Source: Physcomitrium patens (taxonomy: Eukaryota > Streptophyta > Bryopsida > Funariales > Funariaceae). From it: a stretch of 64,000 bases of DNA. Below are positions 11,053-22,912 of the stretch, piece after piece. Both the position numbers and the translations under genes were made by a program. Below the pieces are notes generated by a model. The model was not told the origin of the DNA and searched no databases. It saw only the letters and a program-made list of their open reading frames with translations. How positions within the stretch are numbered: the stretch's first letter is position 1; each line of letters opens with the position of its first letter. Location: positions 10,067,411 to 10,131,410 of the forward strand of contig NC_037254.1 in the NCBI RefSeq assembly GCF_000002425.4, read 5' to 3'.

Positions 11053-11884
11053 ACAGTAGTAGAAGAAAAAAATGAAGTCTTGATTTTATTAGATATCAAT
11101 CAATTGGCATTTCTATAGGACCAACTATGGGAAGGCGCTTACCTTAAGAATACTTTATTGAAGTACATTTCACAAATATATTGCATGGTACAAGCATTAG
11201 ATGTGAAAGGCAGTGTCAAATAGGAATTGGAGGCAAGCAAAAAGGTGATATTGGAGCAAAACCAAAGAATTGCAAAGAAAGAACAAATCATCCAAGAGAA
11301 TGCAGAATCCAAGTTGACATTATAGCAGAGGTATTTACAAAAATAAGAAGCTTGGACAAAAGAAAAAGAATACATCTTACAAATCGTGGAAGGTCAATCA
11401 AAAGAATTGCTCCAAAATTGCCAGATATGGGATTTGGAACGGAAAAAAAGTCAAGTACCAATTGCAAGCAAAACAAGAAAAGGCACAGTTATTGATGCAA
11501 AAAAAAGTGGTATTGAGTGACGAATACAAATGTAAAATGGAGCACTTGAAGGCTGAAATTGAGGCCTTGAATGTTGAGGTGACAAAATTGGCAAATGATT
11601 TATTCAATATTGGTCAGTCATAAGTATTAATGATGCCAATTTTTGAAGTTTTAGAATAGATGAATTAGCATGAGTACTAATTGGAATTGAGAGATGCCCA
11701 GATCTTGAAATTAGATGCTCAAGTCCATGAATTGGGAGAGTACAATGAAGACCTTTCAACCCAATTGAAGAAAGAGCGGATAGAAAGATTGAAGGAGGAT
11801 GAAAGTTTGTATTTGGAATTAGAATCAGTAGAACCAACAATAGATAATATGGAAGTTGATCGATTGGGTGGACCAAGGGGATAG
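11053..11884 (+). pseudogene. Decayed coiled-coil protein gene, main part
   Basis: It continues the frame interrupted by A2. Frame 1 runs from 11053 (TVVEEKNEVLILLDINQL) to about 11450. A 1-nt indel then moves the frame, which carries on (KAQLLMQKKVVLSDEYKCK, EIEALNVEVTKLANDLF) to a final TAG at 11882-11884 after DRLGGPRG. The composition is heptad-like and rich in K, E, Q and L (EASKKVILEQNQRIAKKEQI; ILKLDAQVHELGEYNEDL), so a long coiled coil is likely. Six or more internal stops are TAG or TAA, each explainable by C-to-T in a Gln codon. I do not recognise the family. Confidence 0.55.
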
Positions 11885-12735
11885 CAATTTTGTAGAGTTT
11901 TGTTAAATAGTTTTTCTTAGATATGTATCAATTCTATATTTGTGAAGATGCTATACAGTTAGAAGTGGGGCTATATAGAATGGATAGAAATTTATTTTTA
12001 TAAGGTATTGGTAAAGTAGATTAAGCATTTCTAGGGTAGTCAATTCAGTAGGTCGGATGATTGAATTAGTTGTGAAAAATGGTTTAATAAAGAATGACAG
12101 TTAGAATCTGGAATTTCAAGGATAAGTATACAACAATTGAAGAAGATATTGGAGACGCCAGACCGTGATAGTCATGAGCGAAGCTAAGCTTGGTGCTATC
12201 TCTTGTTTCTTATTTATTTTATTATTTTAGGTTTTGATCACTGTGAAGTAAATCTATGGAATAAATCAGAGATTGATTTATAAGATATTGAGTATAGAAT
12301 TGGAATACTATGTGATTGAATTATTATGAGAAGATATTGAGAGTTTGTTATCAGATAATAAAAGATTGTTTATGGATAGAAGATTATGATTGTTGCTTAT
12401 TGAGAGTTGTGTATGTTTTGACAGAAGAAGTTTGTAATTACAAAAATTATATGAAGCCAGATTAATTGGAGTGGAATTTTGTTATTTGTAGTATTGGATG
12501 GAATTTATATGTTTTGAGCAGTCTTTTGAAAGTACAAGGTTGTACTTTGTTGTTATCAGTTGATGAAAGAGTATTGTTAAAAGGAGAAAATATTGTAGTA
12601 TTTTTTGGTATTTTTAGTAGTTTGGAATACGATTAATTATATGATCCTAACATGTAAGCTCATGTGGTTAGTCTTTACCTGCATTTGAATCCCTCCTATA
12701 GAGATTTATTTTGAAAGGAATTTGTAGAATAAGTA
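11885..12735. other. AT-rich stretch without a gene
   Basis: This lies between the coiled-coil remnant and the truncated start of A3. I see no ORF of note, no tRNA-like fold and no LTR end. It could be the 3' flank of the coiled-coil gene or an older decayed element. Confidence 0.5.
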
Positions 12736-15700
12736 AAATGATAACCACAAGACAACTATATATTATTGCAACTTAGATTGAAACAAAAGCACTTGATAAT
12801 ACTTCAATTTATATATAAATTTGTAGTAAGGATAGAACAGAGGTAGTACAATTTTTAATTGTGCTTTCGAATCATGAGCAAAATCAAGGTAAAATGAAAA
12901 AAAAATCATTGCTGAGGATTGTTGAAGAATTCAAGGATTTTTGGGAGTACCACTAAAAAGCAAGATTATAGAGGTATAGAAGGAGAGATACTCTTACAAA
13001 ATATAAGTACCTTTGATGCAAGATTTACTGATATTTTTGAAAATAGAAGTATTATATATAAAAAGATTACAGGCTTAAAAAGAAAAATAAAATAAAATAA
13101 TAATTTTATATTATTCAAAAAGAATTATGTGGATTAGAAATATTAAAAGATAATGAAAAGATTACTAGTATTTATGAAGAAAATAGATTGAAAGATCTTT
13201 TGGAATTAATTACATCTATTGGATTAAGTAATGATGATAAAGTTATAAAAATTTATTTAAGAGAAGTTTATGATATGATTGAATCTTTTAAAGCACTAGA
13301 AATTATAGTTGAGAGAAAATATAACATAATAGATAAGAAGGTAAAATCCATTGCTGAACCTTTGCTAGAAGATTCTAAAGAACAGATAGATGAAGCATCA
13401 AGGAGAAAGATCTTAAAGGATTTAAAGAATATTGGACACAAGTTTATTTAAGAGACTTTTGAAGAATTAAAGATTGATTTTGATGGTTCTTTGTTACAAG
13501 AGGAAATTATTTGTTTCAAAGAAATGTTAGCAAAATAAGATATATCATTTGTATTTAAATCTCACAAAATTGGGTATATAGATCTAAATATTATAATACT
13601 TATGGTTGTTTTTACTATACCATATGTACCTTGGAATTTAAGGCCAATTCTAGTACCAAAGGCATATTTTCCAAGCTTGGTGGAATTATTGAAAAAGAAG
13701 ATAAATATGAAGATTTTAGAGCTTTTTTTTGCACTATACTTTAGTCGATAGTTTATAGTGCCTGAGAAAAATAGATCATTACAATTTATTTAAGATATGC
13801 AGCTAGTGAATGTGGTAAATATCAAGAATACAAAAATTGAATTAATAATGGATGAATTTATTGAAGCATTTGTAAGAAGGGCAATCTATTCAATAGGTGA
13901 TTTGTATTTGAGCTATGATCAACTTTAACTTGCAGAAGAGAATAGAGATATGACAATGACGAAAATACTACTTGAACTAATTAGAATATGTATTCTTTTT
14001 CAAAGTGCAACTAACTCAGTTGCACATATAATGAATGGAATGAACAAGGTGTCGAAAGTTTTTATTCCTGAAAAGACTGTCTTTTTTAGATGATGTTTTT
14101 ATAAAGAGGTTTAAAAAAGAAGACAAGGATGAAATTTTAGATAAGAAGGGATATCATAAATATGTTACTAATTATATACAAGATTGTAAAAAATTATTGA
14201 CCTCTCTTGAAGAAGTTCATCTTACATTATTACATACAAAATCCATATTTGGAGTATAAGAGGTCATGATTGGTAGAAATTTACATGAATTTTATAAAAA
14301 AAAGAAACTAAATCCAATTAATATTGATACAATTAGAAAAATAAAAGAATATTTAAATTATTTAATATGGATTTTTAGGTATATTTTTATTTTATTTTAT
14401 TTAAATTCTTTATTATATTTATATAACAGATCCATTATATGACTTGACATACAAAGGCTATCTATTTAAATGAAAAAAAAAAAAAACATATTAAAGTAGT
14501 ACAAAGATTAAAAAATTATTGACATTACTTCTAGTATTTAAAAAAAATTGATTAAAAGTATAATAGATTAGTGATTCTTACAATGGATATTAATTCAATT
14601 GCCATTAGATGTGTTGTAGGTCAAGATGATTCAAATGGACACAAATTTTTTGTGCAATTTGGAGCTAAGATTTTAATTACTTGCCAACGTTCATATTTAC
14701 ATGTAAAAAATGAACTATAGGGAGTTGTTTCAACTATAAAAGATTATTTGATTGAATTAATGGAGGAAATTAAAATAGATTGTTTGCCTTTACTTGGAAT
14801 GATTTATAATTGTAAAATATCAGATATTACAATATTGAGATAGATTGCTTAAATCAAGTCATTAAATTTGGAATTTAGGCACATTGTGAGAAAAGACAAT
14901 TTGATAGCAGATATGTTATCTTGAGCAATATATGATAGAAAAGATGACATAATTAAAGATATTGATGATGTGGATACAAAATTTTATTTGGTTGTACAAT
15001 TAAATAAAGAAGATAAGTTATTTAATGAAAAAATTTATGAAGAAGACTTATTAGATATTTGACATTATTTGAAAATATTAACCAAGAATACTAATTGGTC
15101 CATTGAGAAATTTAAACAAATAAAAAAAAAACATATAGGTTTATATTATGAGAAAGAATTTCTATGGAAGAGGCCAAAATCAAATATTGAAATGCTATAA
15201 TGAGTAGTAGGTATCAAAAAAGGTCAATAAAGACTACTCAAGGGATTTTATGATAGTCTGTGGATAGAGCATAGAGGAATTTGGACTACTTTTGCTAAAT
15301 TGAAGAAATAATATTGGTAGAAGAATATGCATTAAGATATAGCTTCATTTGTAGAATCTTGTGTAACTTATTAAATATATTCAAATATACAACATCAAGA
15401 TAGTTTACATCTCACATATCTTTTGGCTATTCATTTTAAATGGGTTGTGGATTTAGTTATGATTTCAATAAAACTATGAAAAATGAAATATTTAGTTTTG
15501 GCTTCTGAAGATTTATCAAACCAAATAGAATAAACTGCACTAAGAATCAAGTCCACAAAAGAAATTTGCAAATTTTTACTTGAGGATGTTATTTGTTGCT
15601 ATAGATGTGTGAAAAAGATCATTGAAAATCGTAAAGAATTGGATGCACATGAAGCTTGTAAATTCTTTAAAAGATATAGGATTAAGTTACTATTAAATAT

Positions 15701-16049
15701 TACTTATAATCTAAAGGAGAATACAAAAAGTGAACATGGACATCCACCAATTATAAAAGCCTTGGTTAAAGCTTACAATAGAAGAATGAGAGAATGGCGT
15801 CAACTTTTGTCTCATGCATTATGAGTTGATTGAACAATACAAAGTTTAGTAAAAAGATATATACTAGTCAAACTTATGATAAGTCAAAAATCAATTATGC
15901 AAATAAAAAAATACGAGACAACTTGGAGTATGCTACCATTAAAAGATGGATTGATAAAAGAAGAATTATTGGCTATTAGAATTTGGCAGCTTGAACAAAG
16001 ATCAAAAGATGTGAAACTAGCATAAGAAAGGTTATAAAAGGTGAGGTTA
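12736..16049 (+). pseudogene. A3: decayed family-A pol, first part (PR tail to INT core)
   Basis: This is a plus-strand copy of A2 pol, heavily mutated. It begins inside the protease tail (QPYITAT-like at about 12740) and continues through the RT linker (13188-13451, LELITSIGLSNDDKVIKIYLREVYD), RT, RNase H and the INT core (15609-15824, NTKSEHGHPPIIKALVKAYN). It stops at 16049, where B1 is inserted, and resumes at 28964. It has dozens of stops, most of the CAA/CAG/CGA to TAA/TAG/TGA type, and TGG to TAG or TGA. Gag and the 5' LTR are missing, so the copy is 5'-truncated or recombined at about 12735. Confidence 0.85.
16045..16049. repeat. Left target duplication of B1 (GGTTA)
   Basis: GGTTA immediately precedes the B1 LTR. 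It is repeated exactly at 28964-28968 after the other LTR. Confidence 0.9.
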
Positions 16050-16601
16050 TGTCAAGGACAAAGACTCGATGAGGGAAAATATACACAAAAAGGCTATCTT
16101 GATATAATAAGTCAAAATATAAACAAGTAGGTATATTAAAAGGAAACTGGAATGGCTATTGCCACAAGACAAGAAACTAAAGACTCTTGAACCTGGACTA
16201 GAAGCAAGAAAGGAGTTGACAAGAGTGAAGAAGCCTTCACTCTTGTCTCTATATATACTATCTAACTAGGGGCTACGTGGCGACGTCCTATAGGACCTCC
16301 AATATGTGTTTACTTTGTAGGACACATGCCTTGACTTACAAGGCAAGTTTTTCTACGTGTGGGCCACATAGTTAGCTTAATCTTCAAGTTAACAACATGT
16401 GTGGCACATGGCCAACTTGTTGACCACGTTTCTAATCCAAAAAGTCAATTAAAGACACCTATGAAGTCAAAGCAGTGTCTAGGAAGTTTCTAGGAAGCTT
16501 CTATATTAAATATTATAGAATTAACTTACTTTTATCTACTTTTACTTACTTCTACCTATTCCTATATGTAATTATTAGCTTACATGATTATGGACGTGAC
16601 A
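16050..16601 (-). repeat. B1 3' LTR (552 bp)
   Basis: It starts TGTCAAGGACAAAG and ends TATGGACGTGACA on the plus strand. It has the same length as 28412-28963 and is nearly identical to it. Confidence 0.95.
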
Positions 16602-16618
16602 TTACCCCCCCTTCTAGA
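16602..16618 (-). promoter_or_regulatory. B1 polypurine tract
   Basis: Minus-strand TAGAAGGGGGGGTAA adjoins the 3' LTR. Other B copies keep a purine run in the same place (for example 63500-63514). Confidence 0.75.
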
Positions 16619-16642
16619 GACGAGTTCCACGAGGAGCGGTCA

Positions 16643-16848
16643 TCATATGTTGAGGAAATCTATGATGCGACGAATTGTATTTGCCACATACTCTGATCTC
16701 TGTTCTCTTCGAAGATGATTGATAGGGCCTCTCAACCATCGGTAGTATCCCATACCAGGGCGGGAAGACCACCCAGTTATTTGATCATTGTTGAGGCCTT
16801 CGTAACTTCCTTCGAATAGAATATTTGGAACACCATCTGGAGTTGTTT
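16643..16848 (-). pseudogene. B1 extra 3' ORF, C-terminal part (split by C1)
   Basis: This is the second half of a small ORF between pol and the polypurine tract. The first half is at 23390-23606. Counting the duplicated target site once, the two pieces total exactly 423 nt (140 codons plus stop) with no internal stop. The C-terminal half includes DGVPNILFEGSYEGLNND and a block GYYRWLRGPINHLRREQRSE that has a counterpart in C1. It is in the place where some Gypsy lineages carry an env-like gene, but no signal peptide or membrane segment is visible. The function is unknown. The same ORF recurs in B3, B4, B5 and B6. Confidence 0.75.
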
Positions 16849-17320
16849 TGTCACGGACACAAAATACAGACTTGAAATCTAACAAGAAGTTCAAGAAGAA
16901 GTGGCAGAACTAGATTAAACAGATGAGTACAAGAACAACACCAGAAAGGTGAGCTAGAACTCCAAGAGATGTGTTGTCGAGACTGAAGAACTCTTCAGCC
17001 TCGACTCCTATATATACTACTGGCCTATGGTTCTAAGGAAGCGCATCAAGAAGCTTCCCAAGAACTATGAAGCTTCTCGAGCAACTATCCAAGAGCTAGG
17101 AAGCTTCTCAAGTAACTTCCTAGAATCTACTAGAATATTATAAGAATCTTCTAGAGCCTTCTAAGGGAATCTTTAAGGAATCTTCAAAGAATCTTTAGGG
17201 AATCTTTGAAGAATATTCTAAGAGAATATTCAAGGAATCTTCTGGAAGTTTCTAGAGACTTCTTTCTAGAAGGTTCTAGAAACTTGTCTCTAGAAAGGTC
17301 TAAGGACTATGTTCCTAACA
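16849..17320 (-). repeat. C1 3' LTR (472 bp)
   Basis: It runs TGTCACGGACAC to TTCCTAACA on the plus strand. It is the same length as the right LTR. It holds short repeats of the AGAATCTT / TTCTAGA type at about 17100-17300. Confidence 0.93.
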
Positions 17321-17334
17321 TGACCTCCTCCTTT
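17321..17334 (-). promoter_or_regulatory. C1 polypurine tract
   Basis: Minus-strand AAAGGAGGAGGTCA abuts the 3' LTR. Confidence 0.75.
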
Positions 17335-17370
17335 AGCTTCGAGGTCTCCGAGAAGCAATGTTATCGTCAG

Positions 17371-17718
17371 TCAATACCAACGCAAGAAAATGAAGATCTG
17401 TTGCATAACCTCTGCTATGAACTCCAATTGTTGTTCACGAGGCAAGTGATTCAATGGTCCTTGAAGCCAATGGTAGTGGCCCACGCCTTCAACTTCTGAC
17501 CAAGCATGAACCTCCGTGTCTTCATTGTGAAATTGTCCTGCAAACACTCCTTCTGGCTGACCATTGTAGGCAGGCTCGACCTCAAATACAATCACCAGCG
17601 ATCTGTTGCTCGGAATCCTTCGACGTCATCGTGGTGCAGGCGGTTCTTCATCTCGCGGTCGTCTTCGTGAGCTAGTTGCTTGAGATGACATGACAAGTGT
17701 AGTATCTTGGCTATCCAT
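17371..17718 (-). pseudogene. C1 extra 3' ORF (115 codons, one stop)
   Basis: The ATG is at 17716-17718 and the frame runs to a stop at 17371, broken only by a TGA at codon 31 (17626-17628, CGA-type). The N-terminus is S/T/Q/R-rich and probably disordered (MDSQDTTLVMSSQATSS). The C-terminus contains GHYHWLQGPLNHLPREQQLE and a predicted helix FIAEVMQQIFIFL. It matches the family-B ORF over the HWLQGPLNHLPREQ block, although the rest has diverged. It lies 145 nt after the pol stop and before the polypurine tract. The function is unknown. It has no transmembrane segment strong enough to call an envelope. Confidence 0.7.
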
Positions 17719-17863
17719 ATTCAAAGGCTAAAATAATAAGAACAAACTTGGGCTACTAACAAAGTTCTACACTATTTTGGAGAGAATGACTCCATCAACT
17801 ATGGATTTTGGTGGTGCTCTCTCGTCTTTTCTGTTTTCTGGATGAGCAAGCTTCAGTAAGAAG

Positions 17864-20800
17864 CTATCGTTGAACCGGCTTGGGTTTCTCAGGATATCGT
17901 CGATGAAACTCCTGTACCTTTTGCGGCGCATTCGCGAAATTTTTGGTCGGCTCCCTTGTTCGTTCATTAATATCGTAACCGCTCCAATGCACAAAGTATT
18001 CTAATTTACTCCGACTTTGCCGTGAATCTAGGACCTTTTCCACCTCGTATTCTTTGTAGTTCTCTATTTCTATGCTAGGTGGTGGACATTGTACTCTTCC
18101 AGGAAAAGACGATTCTCGATAAGGCTCCAACAAAGAAACATGAAAGACAGGATGTACCTTCATAGTAGCTGGTAACTCCAAACGATACGCTACAGGATTG
18201 ATCTGCTTCTGGATAACAAATGGTCCCAATCTTCAATAGTTCAATTTCTCACATGGCTGCTTGGTCTTAATATTTCGTCGAAGCAGCCAAACTTTGTCTC
18301 CAATCGTGAATTTAGGTGCCTGATTCCGAAATTTGTCCGTGGACGCCTTGTAAGATTCTTGGGCAGTTTGCAATTGAAGCTTCAATATAGTTTATAGTTG
18401 CGAAAGCTCCTTCACCAATCCTTCAGCTGCCGGATTATTAATCGTTGACGAACTCCATAAGTCAAGCTTCGGATGGTATCCATAATTGGAAAAGAATGGC
18501 GTTTGTTGAGTTGACGCATGAAGGGTGTTGTTATATGCAAACTCGACTAGCAGTAGATATGCGGCCCAATCATCTTGTTGATAGTTGATGGTGCAACGTA
18601 AATATTGCTCTAAAACTTGATTCACTCGATCTATTTGGCCGTCCGTTTGAGAATGAAATGCTGAAGAAAGCTTGATATCCACCTTCAATATCTCAAAAAG
18701 AGATTTCCAAAACTTTGACACAAACTGGGTTCCTCGATCCGATACGATATCATCTGGTAGACCATGATATCGATACAAATTATCAAGAAAGAGTCTTGCT
18801 GTATCTTTGCTTGACGATGTCTTCTTACAAGGGACAAAATATGCCATCTTTGTAAGCCGATCTACGACAACAAAAATGCTGTCAAATGAATTCGATGGTG
18901 GTAGATCCGTAATAAAGTCCATGGAAACCGAAGACCATGGTCGGCGCGGAATAGGCAATGGCTGTAGAAGTCCATAAGGCCGATGTCGAGGGTTTTTGGA
19001 TCTTGAACAAATGTCACAAGATACAACAAAATCTTTCACATCCTTCCATATTTGAGGCCACCAGAAATCGCGGGAAATAAGTTCCAAGGTCTTATTGAAT
19101 CCAAAATGTCCTACAGCTGGAAAGTCATGACAAGATTGAAGAACTCGGAGTCGTGTTGGCCCTTTTGGGATATACAACCGCTCTTCGAAATATACTAGAT
19201 CTCCTTCCATCTTGAATTTATCATCACTAGCATGTTGCTTGATATCAAGGGCTAGAGAATCTTCAATGGTTGCGGCCCGTACCTGGTCGAGGAAGTCAGC
19301 ATCAATTGGTACAATAGCTGCGTTGAATCGAAATTTCTCTGGCTTCAACAATGTCGTGCACTGTTGATCAAATGCTGCATCTCCAGCCTTTGGCGCGAGA
19401 TATGATCTCCTTGATAATGCATCGGACAACCCTTGTTGCTTCCCAGGCCGATAAGTAATAACAAAGTCAAACCTGGATAGCGACATACTCCACCAAGCTT
19501 GATGCCGATTCAAAACCCGAGCCGACATAAAATACTCCAAATTCTTGTGATCCGTATATACGGTCACTGGATGTGCAGTTCCTTCGAGAAAGTGGTGCCA
19601 CTCTTGGAAAGAATTTACTATAGCAAGGAGTTCCTTATCGTGGATCTCATAGTTGATCTCAGCAGCAGAGAATTTTCGAGAATAGAACGCAACTGGATGG
19701 AGCTTCTCATCTACGCCCATCTGTGAAAGTACAACTCCCAAAGGAAAATCCGAAGCATTTGTCTCCAAATAAAAGGCCTTTATAAAGTCCGGATGTACCA
19801 AGATTGGAGCTGTAGTAAATACCATCTTCAAATCTTGGAATGCTTTTTCTGCGATAGGTCCCCATTCGAGCTTGTCCTTGCACGTTAACCGAGTGAGGGG
19901 GGCAGCAACTTGAGAATAATTCTTGATGAAGATCCGATAGTAGTTAGCAAATCCAAGAAAACATTGTACGTCCCTAACCGTCTTCGAAACTTCCCAAGAC
20001 ATGATTGCTTCCACCTTCTTTGGATCCATCTTCAATCCTTCCGTAGTCGCGATGAATCCCAAAAATTCCATCTCAGTTTGGTGAAATAAGCACTTCTCCA
20101 ATTTGGCATAGAGTCCTCGCTCCCGTAGTTTTTTGAGTACCAGACGAACGTGCTTCTCATGTTCTTCTTCATTCTTAGAAAATATCAAAATATCATCTAG
20201 ATAGATGACAACAAAATCGTCTAGATGCTCTCGAAAGATGTCATTCATCATGTGTTGAAAGACCGCTGGAGCATTAGTAAGACCAAATGGCATGACATTG
20301 TATTCAAAATGGCCATACCTTGTTCGAAAAGCTGTCTTCCATTCATCTCCTTCCTTGATTCGCACAAGGTTGTAAGCTCCCCTTAGGTCAATCTTTGTAA
20401 AGATCCTTGCACGCCCAAGTTGTTCTAGAAGACCAGAGATCAAAGGCAGTGGATAGCGATTCTTTTTTGTCACCTTGTTGAGACCTCGATAGTCCACGCA
20501 CATCCGTAGTGAGCCATCTTTCTTCTTCACAAATAAGATTGGTGCCCCAGCTGGCGACTTCGAATGACGGATGAAGTTCTTGGCTAGATTCTCGTCAATG
20601 TACTTCCGCAACTCAGTCAACTCCGTCTGCGACAAATTGTAGATTGGTCCAAAAGGTGGTTGTGCTCCTTCTTGCAATTCAATGATTCAGTCATAGGGTC
20701 GATGCTCTGGCAGCATATCAGCATTCTTCTTTTCAAAGACATCTTTGAATTCTTCATACTGCTTTGGAATAACCAAAGTCGGAGTTGCATCTTCTCGAGT

Positions 20801-21424
20801 CGGAGTTACGAAGATGACAAGAGGTGTATTTTGCTTGGCTTCCTTCATGAAAGCCCTTGCACCTATAAACAAGGATTTGTTTCTAGACATTGTCTTGGCA
20901 GATTCCACCTTCAAGGAGTTTGTTGAAAATGTCACTTTCCGCAACTTCCAATCTATCAATGGATTATATCTATCAAACCAAGATAGTCCCAAAATGATAG
21001 GACATGAAGGGGTCTTGATAACATTAAACACAATATTGCTCTCATGGTTTTCAAGACGTACCTTCAATGGTTTAGTTTCATGGATAACATTGCCCGAAGA
21101 CAATGGTCGTCCATCTATGACTTCTACATGGACAGGCTTAAGTTTCTTTACAAGAGAAATATTGTGAAGCTTGGCAAACTCTTCATCTATAAAGCAAGCG
21201 GATGCACCCGAGTCTAATAAAGCATCGACTTGTATTTCTTGAATACCCAGATGTAAAGGTACCATAAAACAATCTGAAAGTTGAGCTGAGAGAAAGGGAC
21301 CTTGATTAATTTTGGATGTTGAGATGTCCAGCCGCACGGTCCCTATTGTGGCTGGGCGTCCTTGTTTTCCTCCATGCTTGTACTCTTGAGTCTTGTTGTT
21401 TGAGGCTTCTGTTTCTTCCGACAA
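17864..21424 (-). pseudogene. C1 pol: protease, RT, RNase H, integrase, chromodomain
   Basis: This is one frame of 1187 codons, in -1 relative to gag and overlapping its end. The order is protease (DSGASACFIDEEFAKL, about 21230-21180), then RT (KKDGSLRMCVDYRGLN, TPFGLTNAP-type block, YLDDILIFSK at about 20190), and RNase H (LETNASDFPLGVVLSQ, YTDHKNLEY). Next are the INT zinc finger (HFGFNKTLELISRDFWW…CDICSRSK), the INT core (SMDFITDLPPS, SDRGTQFVSKFW, VNQVLEQYLR) and the GPF/Y region (LGPFVIQKQINPVAYRL). A chromodomain ends it (EVEKVLDSRQSRSKLEYFVHWSGYD). Stops interrupt only at about 20688, 18390 and 18233. The canonical WEP of the chromodomain reads REP. It is otherwise full length for a chromovirus. 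Confidence 0.93.
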
Positions 21425-22392
21425 TCTACAGCTTTATGGCTCGCTTCTCCGCAATATAAACACAAGTTTTGTTCAAACCGTCGCTTCCTTTCTTCAGCTG
21501 TGAGGGGTTTGAAACGTACCGCATCAATTTGCATGGGTTCAGGATCTGTGGAGTGATTCTCTGGACCTTTTGAAAATGTAGCAAATGCTCCATCATTTCT
21601 CCAGCCTGATCGTCTTTCTTGTCGTAATTCAAAGAGGCGGTTGTCACAAATAATTGCTTGAGATATAAGTTCTTCTAAAGTATCCGCCTTAGGCATGGTG
21701 ATCAATAAGTTCTTGACATCATCTCTCAGTCCATATCAAAATCGTGTCATGAACGCCTTATCATTCCAATCAAGATCACATGTAAGCTGTTGAAATTCTG
21801 CAGCATAGATTGTAGCAGAACGTGATCCTTGTCGCAGATTTTGTATCTTTCTTTCAGCCACTCTTTCTCGATCGCTATCTCCAAACGCAGCAGTAAGTCT
21901 CTCTATGAAAGCCTCTAGGTCGTACAATATTGGAGAATCCTTCTCTAATAGTGGAGCAAACCAAGAGCGAGCATTTCCTGATAGAAGAGTACCTATGAAA
22001 GCAACCTGGGTAAATCCATTCGGATAACGAGAAGGATATAAGCATAGGTAAAGCCGTACTTGTTGCACAAAACCTCGAAAGTTGGCTCTTGTTCCATCAA
22101 ACTTATCTGGCATATTCGCTTTTGGTTCTTTCGTACTAATCATTGAAGTATCTATAGGGGTCGTATGTGACACATGTCTTGCTTCTCTCAGTCGAATAAT
22201 CTCTTGTTGTAGGCTATGAATTTCGCGTCTAGCTTCTTCAGTCGCTAGATCAATTTGAGGTTTTTTACTTGGATTGCGAAGAAATATAATCTCCTTTCGT
22301 ACACTATTCATAAGAGCTTGAAGATCTGCAAGAGTTGCCACTCTATTGTCTACTTGTGGAGATGCACTGTCTATGACCTGGTCTACTTCCAT
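21343..22392 (-). pseudogene. C1 gag
   Basis: The ATG is at 22390-22392. There are 350 codons with one stop at 21733-21735. The N-terminal region has a predicted coiled coil (RREIHSLQQEIIRLREAR). The retrotransposon-gag core follows (PDKFDGTRANFRGFVQQVRL, FIGTLLSGNARSWFAPLLE, FQQLTCDLDWND). A CCHC zinc knuckle is near the C-terminus ([18 protein letters not shown]). The last 80 nt overlap the pol frame. The heptamer GGAAAAC (21364-21370) six codons before the stop is a candidate slip site. It would form the particle shell. Confidence 0.92.
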
Positions 22393-22504
22393 ATTTAGAG
22401 AATAGATGGATTAAAATTTTGAGAGAAGAAGAAATTGCTAAGTCTCTTGGAGAAAATTGTAGCACTACCTGTCACTAAAACCTACTCGGAGAAAAGGAAA
22501 AAAA

Positions 22505-22625
22505 AAACACTAAACGATTTCAGTTTTAGAGGAGGGTAATCCGCAACTTCTAAAAATGCCTCAATGCTTTCGAGAAGAGGGGTAATCCGCACTCTATCAA
22601 GAAGGCAAAGCTCTGAAATCGATGT
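22505..22625 (-). repeat. C1 leader unit 1: three-arm fold
   Basis: An outer stem CGATTTCAG (22515-22523) / CTGAAATCG (22613-22621) closes two hairpins. The first has TTTTAGA-type arms. Both present GGTAATCCGC (plus strand) in the loop. Relative to the B1 unit the outer stem differs at two base pairs, and both are compensated. Confidence 0.7.
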
Positions 22626-22667
22626 TAACAGTCTTTTCTATTAGCTATGCTAAACTAAAAGAAGGAA

Positions 22668-22775
22668 TTAATATCAGTCCAAGAGAGGGTAATCCGCAAC
22701 CCTTAGAATGCTCGAGTATCTCCAAAGAAAGGGGTAGTCCACTCTCTGCCTCAAAGAACTAAGCTCTGATATTGT
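22668..22775 (-). repeat. C1 leader unit 2: three-arm fold
   Basis: The outer stem is AATATCAG (22670-22677) / CTGATATT (22766-22773). The inner hairpins again carry GGTAATCCGC and the variant GGTAGTCCAC. It is the middle copy of the tandem triplication. Confidence 0.7.
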
Positions 22776-22782
22776 GATTGAG

Positions 22783-22890
22783 AAAATATCAGTTTAGAGG
22801 AAGGTAATCCGCAACCCCTAAAGCGCTAGAATACCTTCAAGAAGAGGGGTAATCCGCTCTCAAACAAGAAGGATTCAGCTCTGATATTAA
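22783..22890 (-). repeat. C1 leader unit 3: three-arm fold, next to the 5' LTR
   Basis: The outer stem is AATATCAG (22785-22792) / CTGATATT (22881-22888). Inner hairpins show GGTAATCCGC twice. The 3' arm, read on the minus strand, contains TATCAGAGC. That equals the core of the usual tRNA-iMet primer site but lacks its leading TGG. Confidence 0.7.
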
Positions 22891-22899
22891 GATAAAGGT

Positions 22900-22910
22900 A
22901 GTCTCGACAA
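22900..22910 (-). promoter_or_regulatory. C1 candidate self-priming PBS
   Basis: Minus-strand TTGTCGAGACT begins 2 nt after the 5' LTR. It is the exact complement of AGTCTCGACAA inside the LTR (23038-23048), which lies 32 nt downstream of the TATA box and is the predicted transcript start. Confidence 0.7.
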
Positions 22911-22912
22911 AC

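Noticed and set aside
16643..16894. 83-codon ORF read as an independent gene
   Set aside because: Its first residues come from the C1 LTR. The real gene is the B1 extra ORF joined across C1.
17206..17675. Plus-strand ORFs in the C1 3' LTR and extra-ORF region
   Set aside because: They are antisense shadows of the LTR repeats and the minus-strand ORF.
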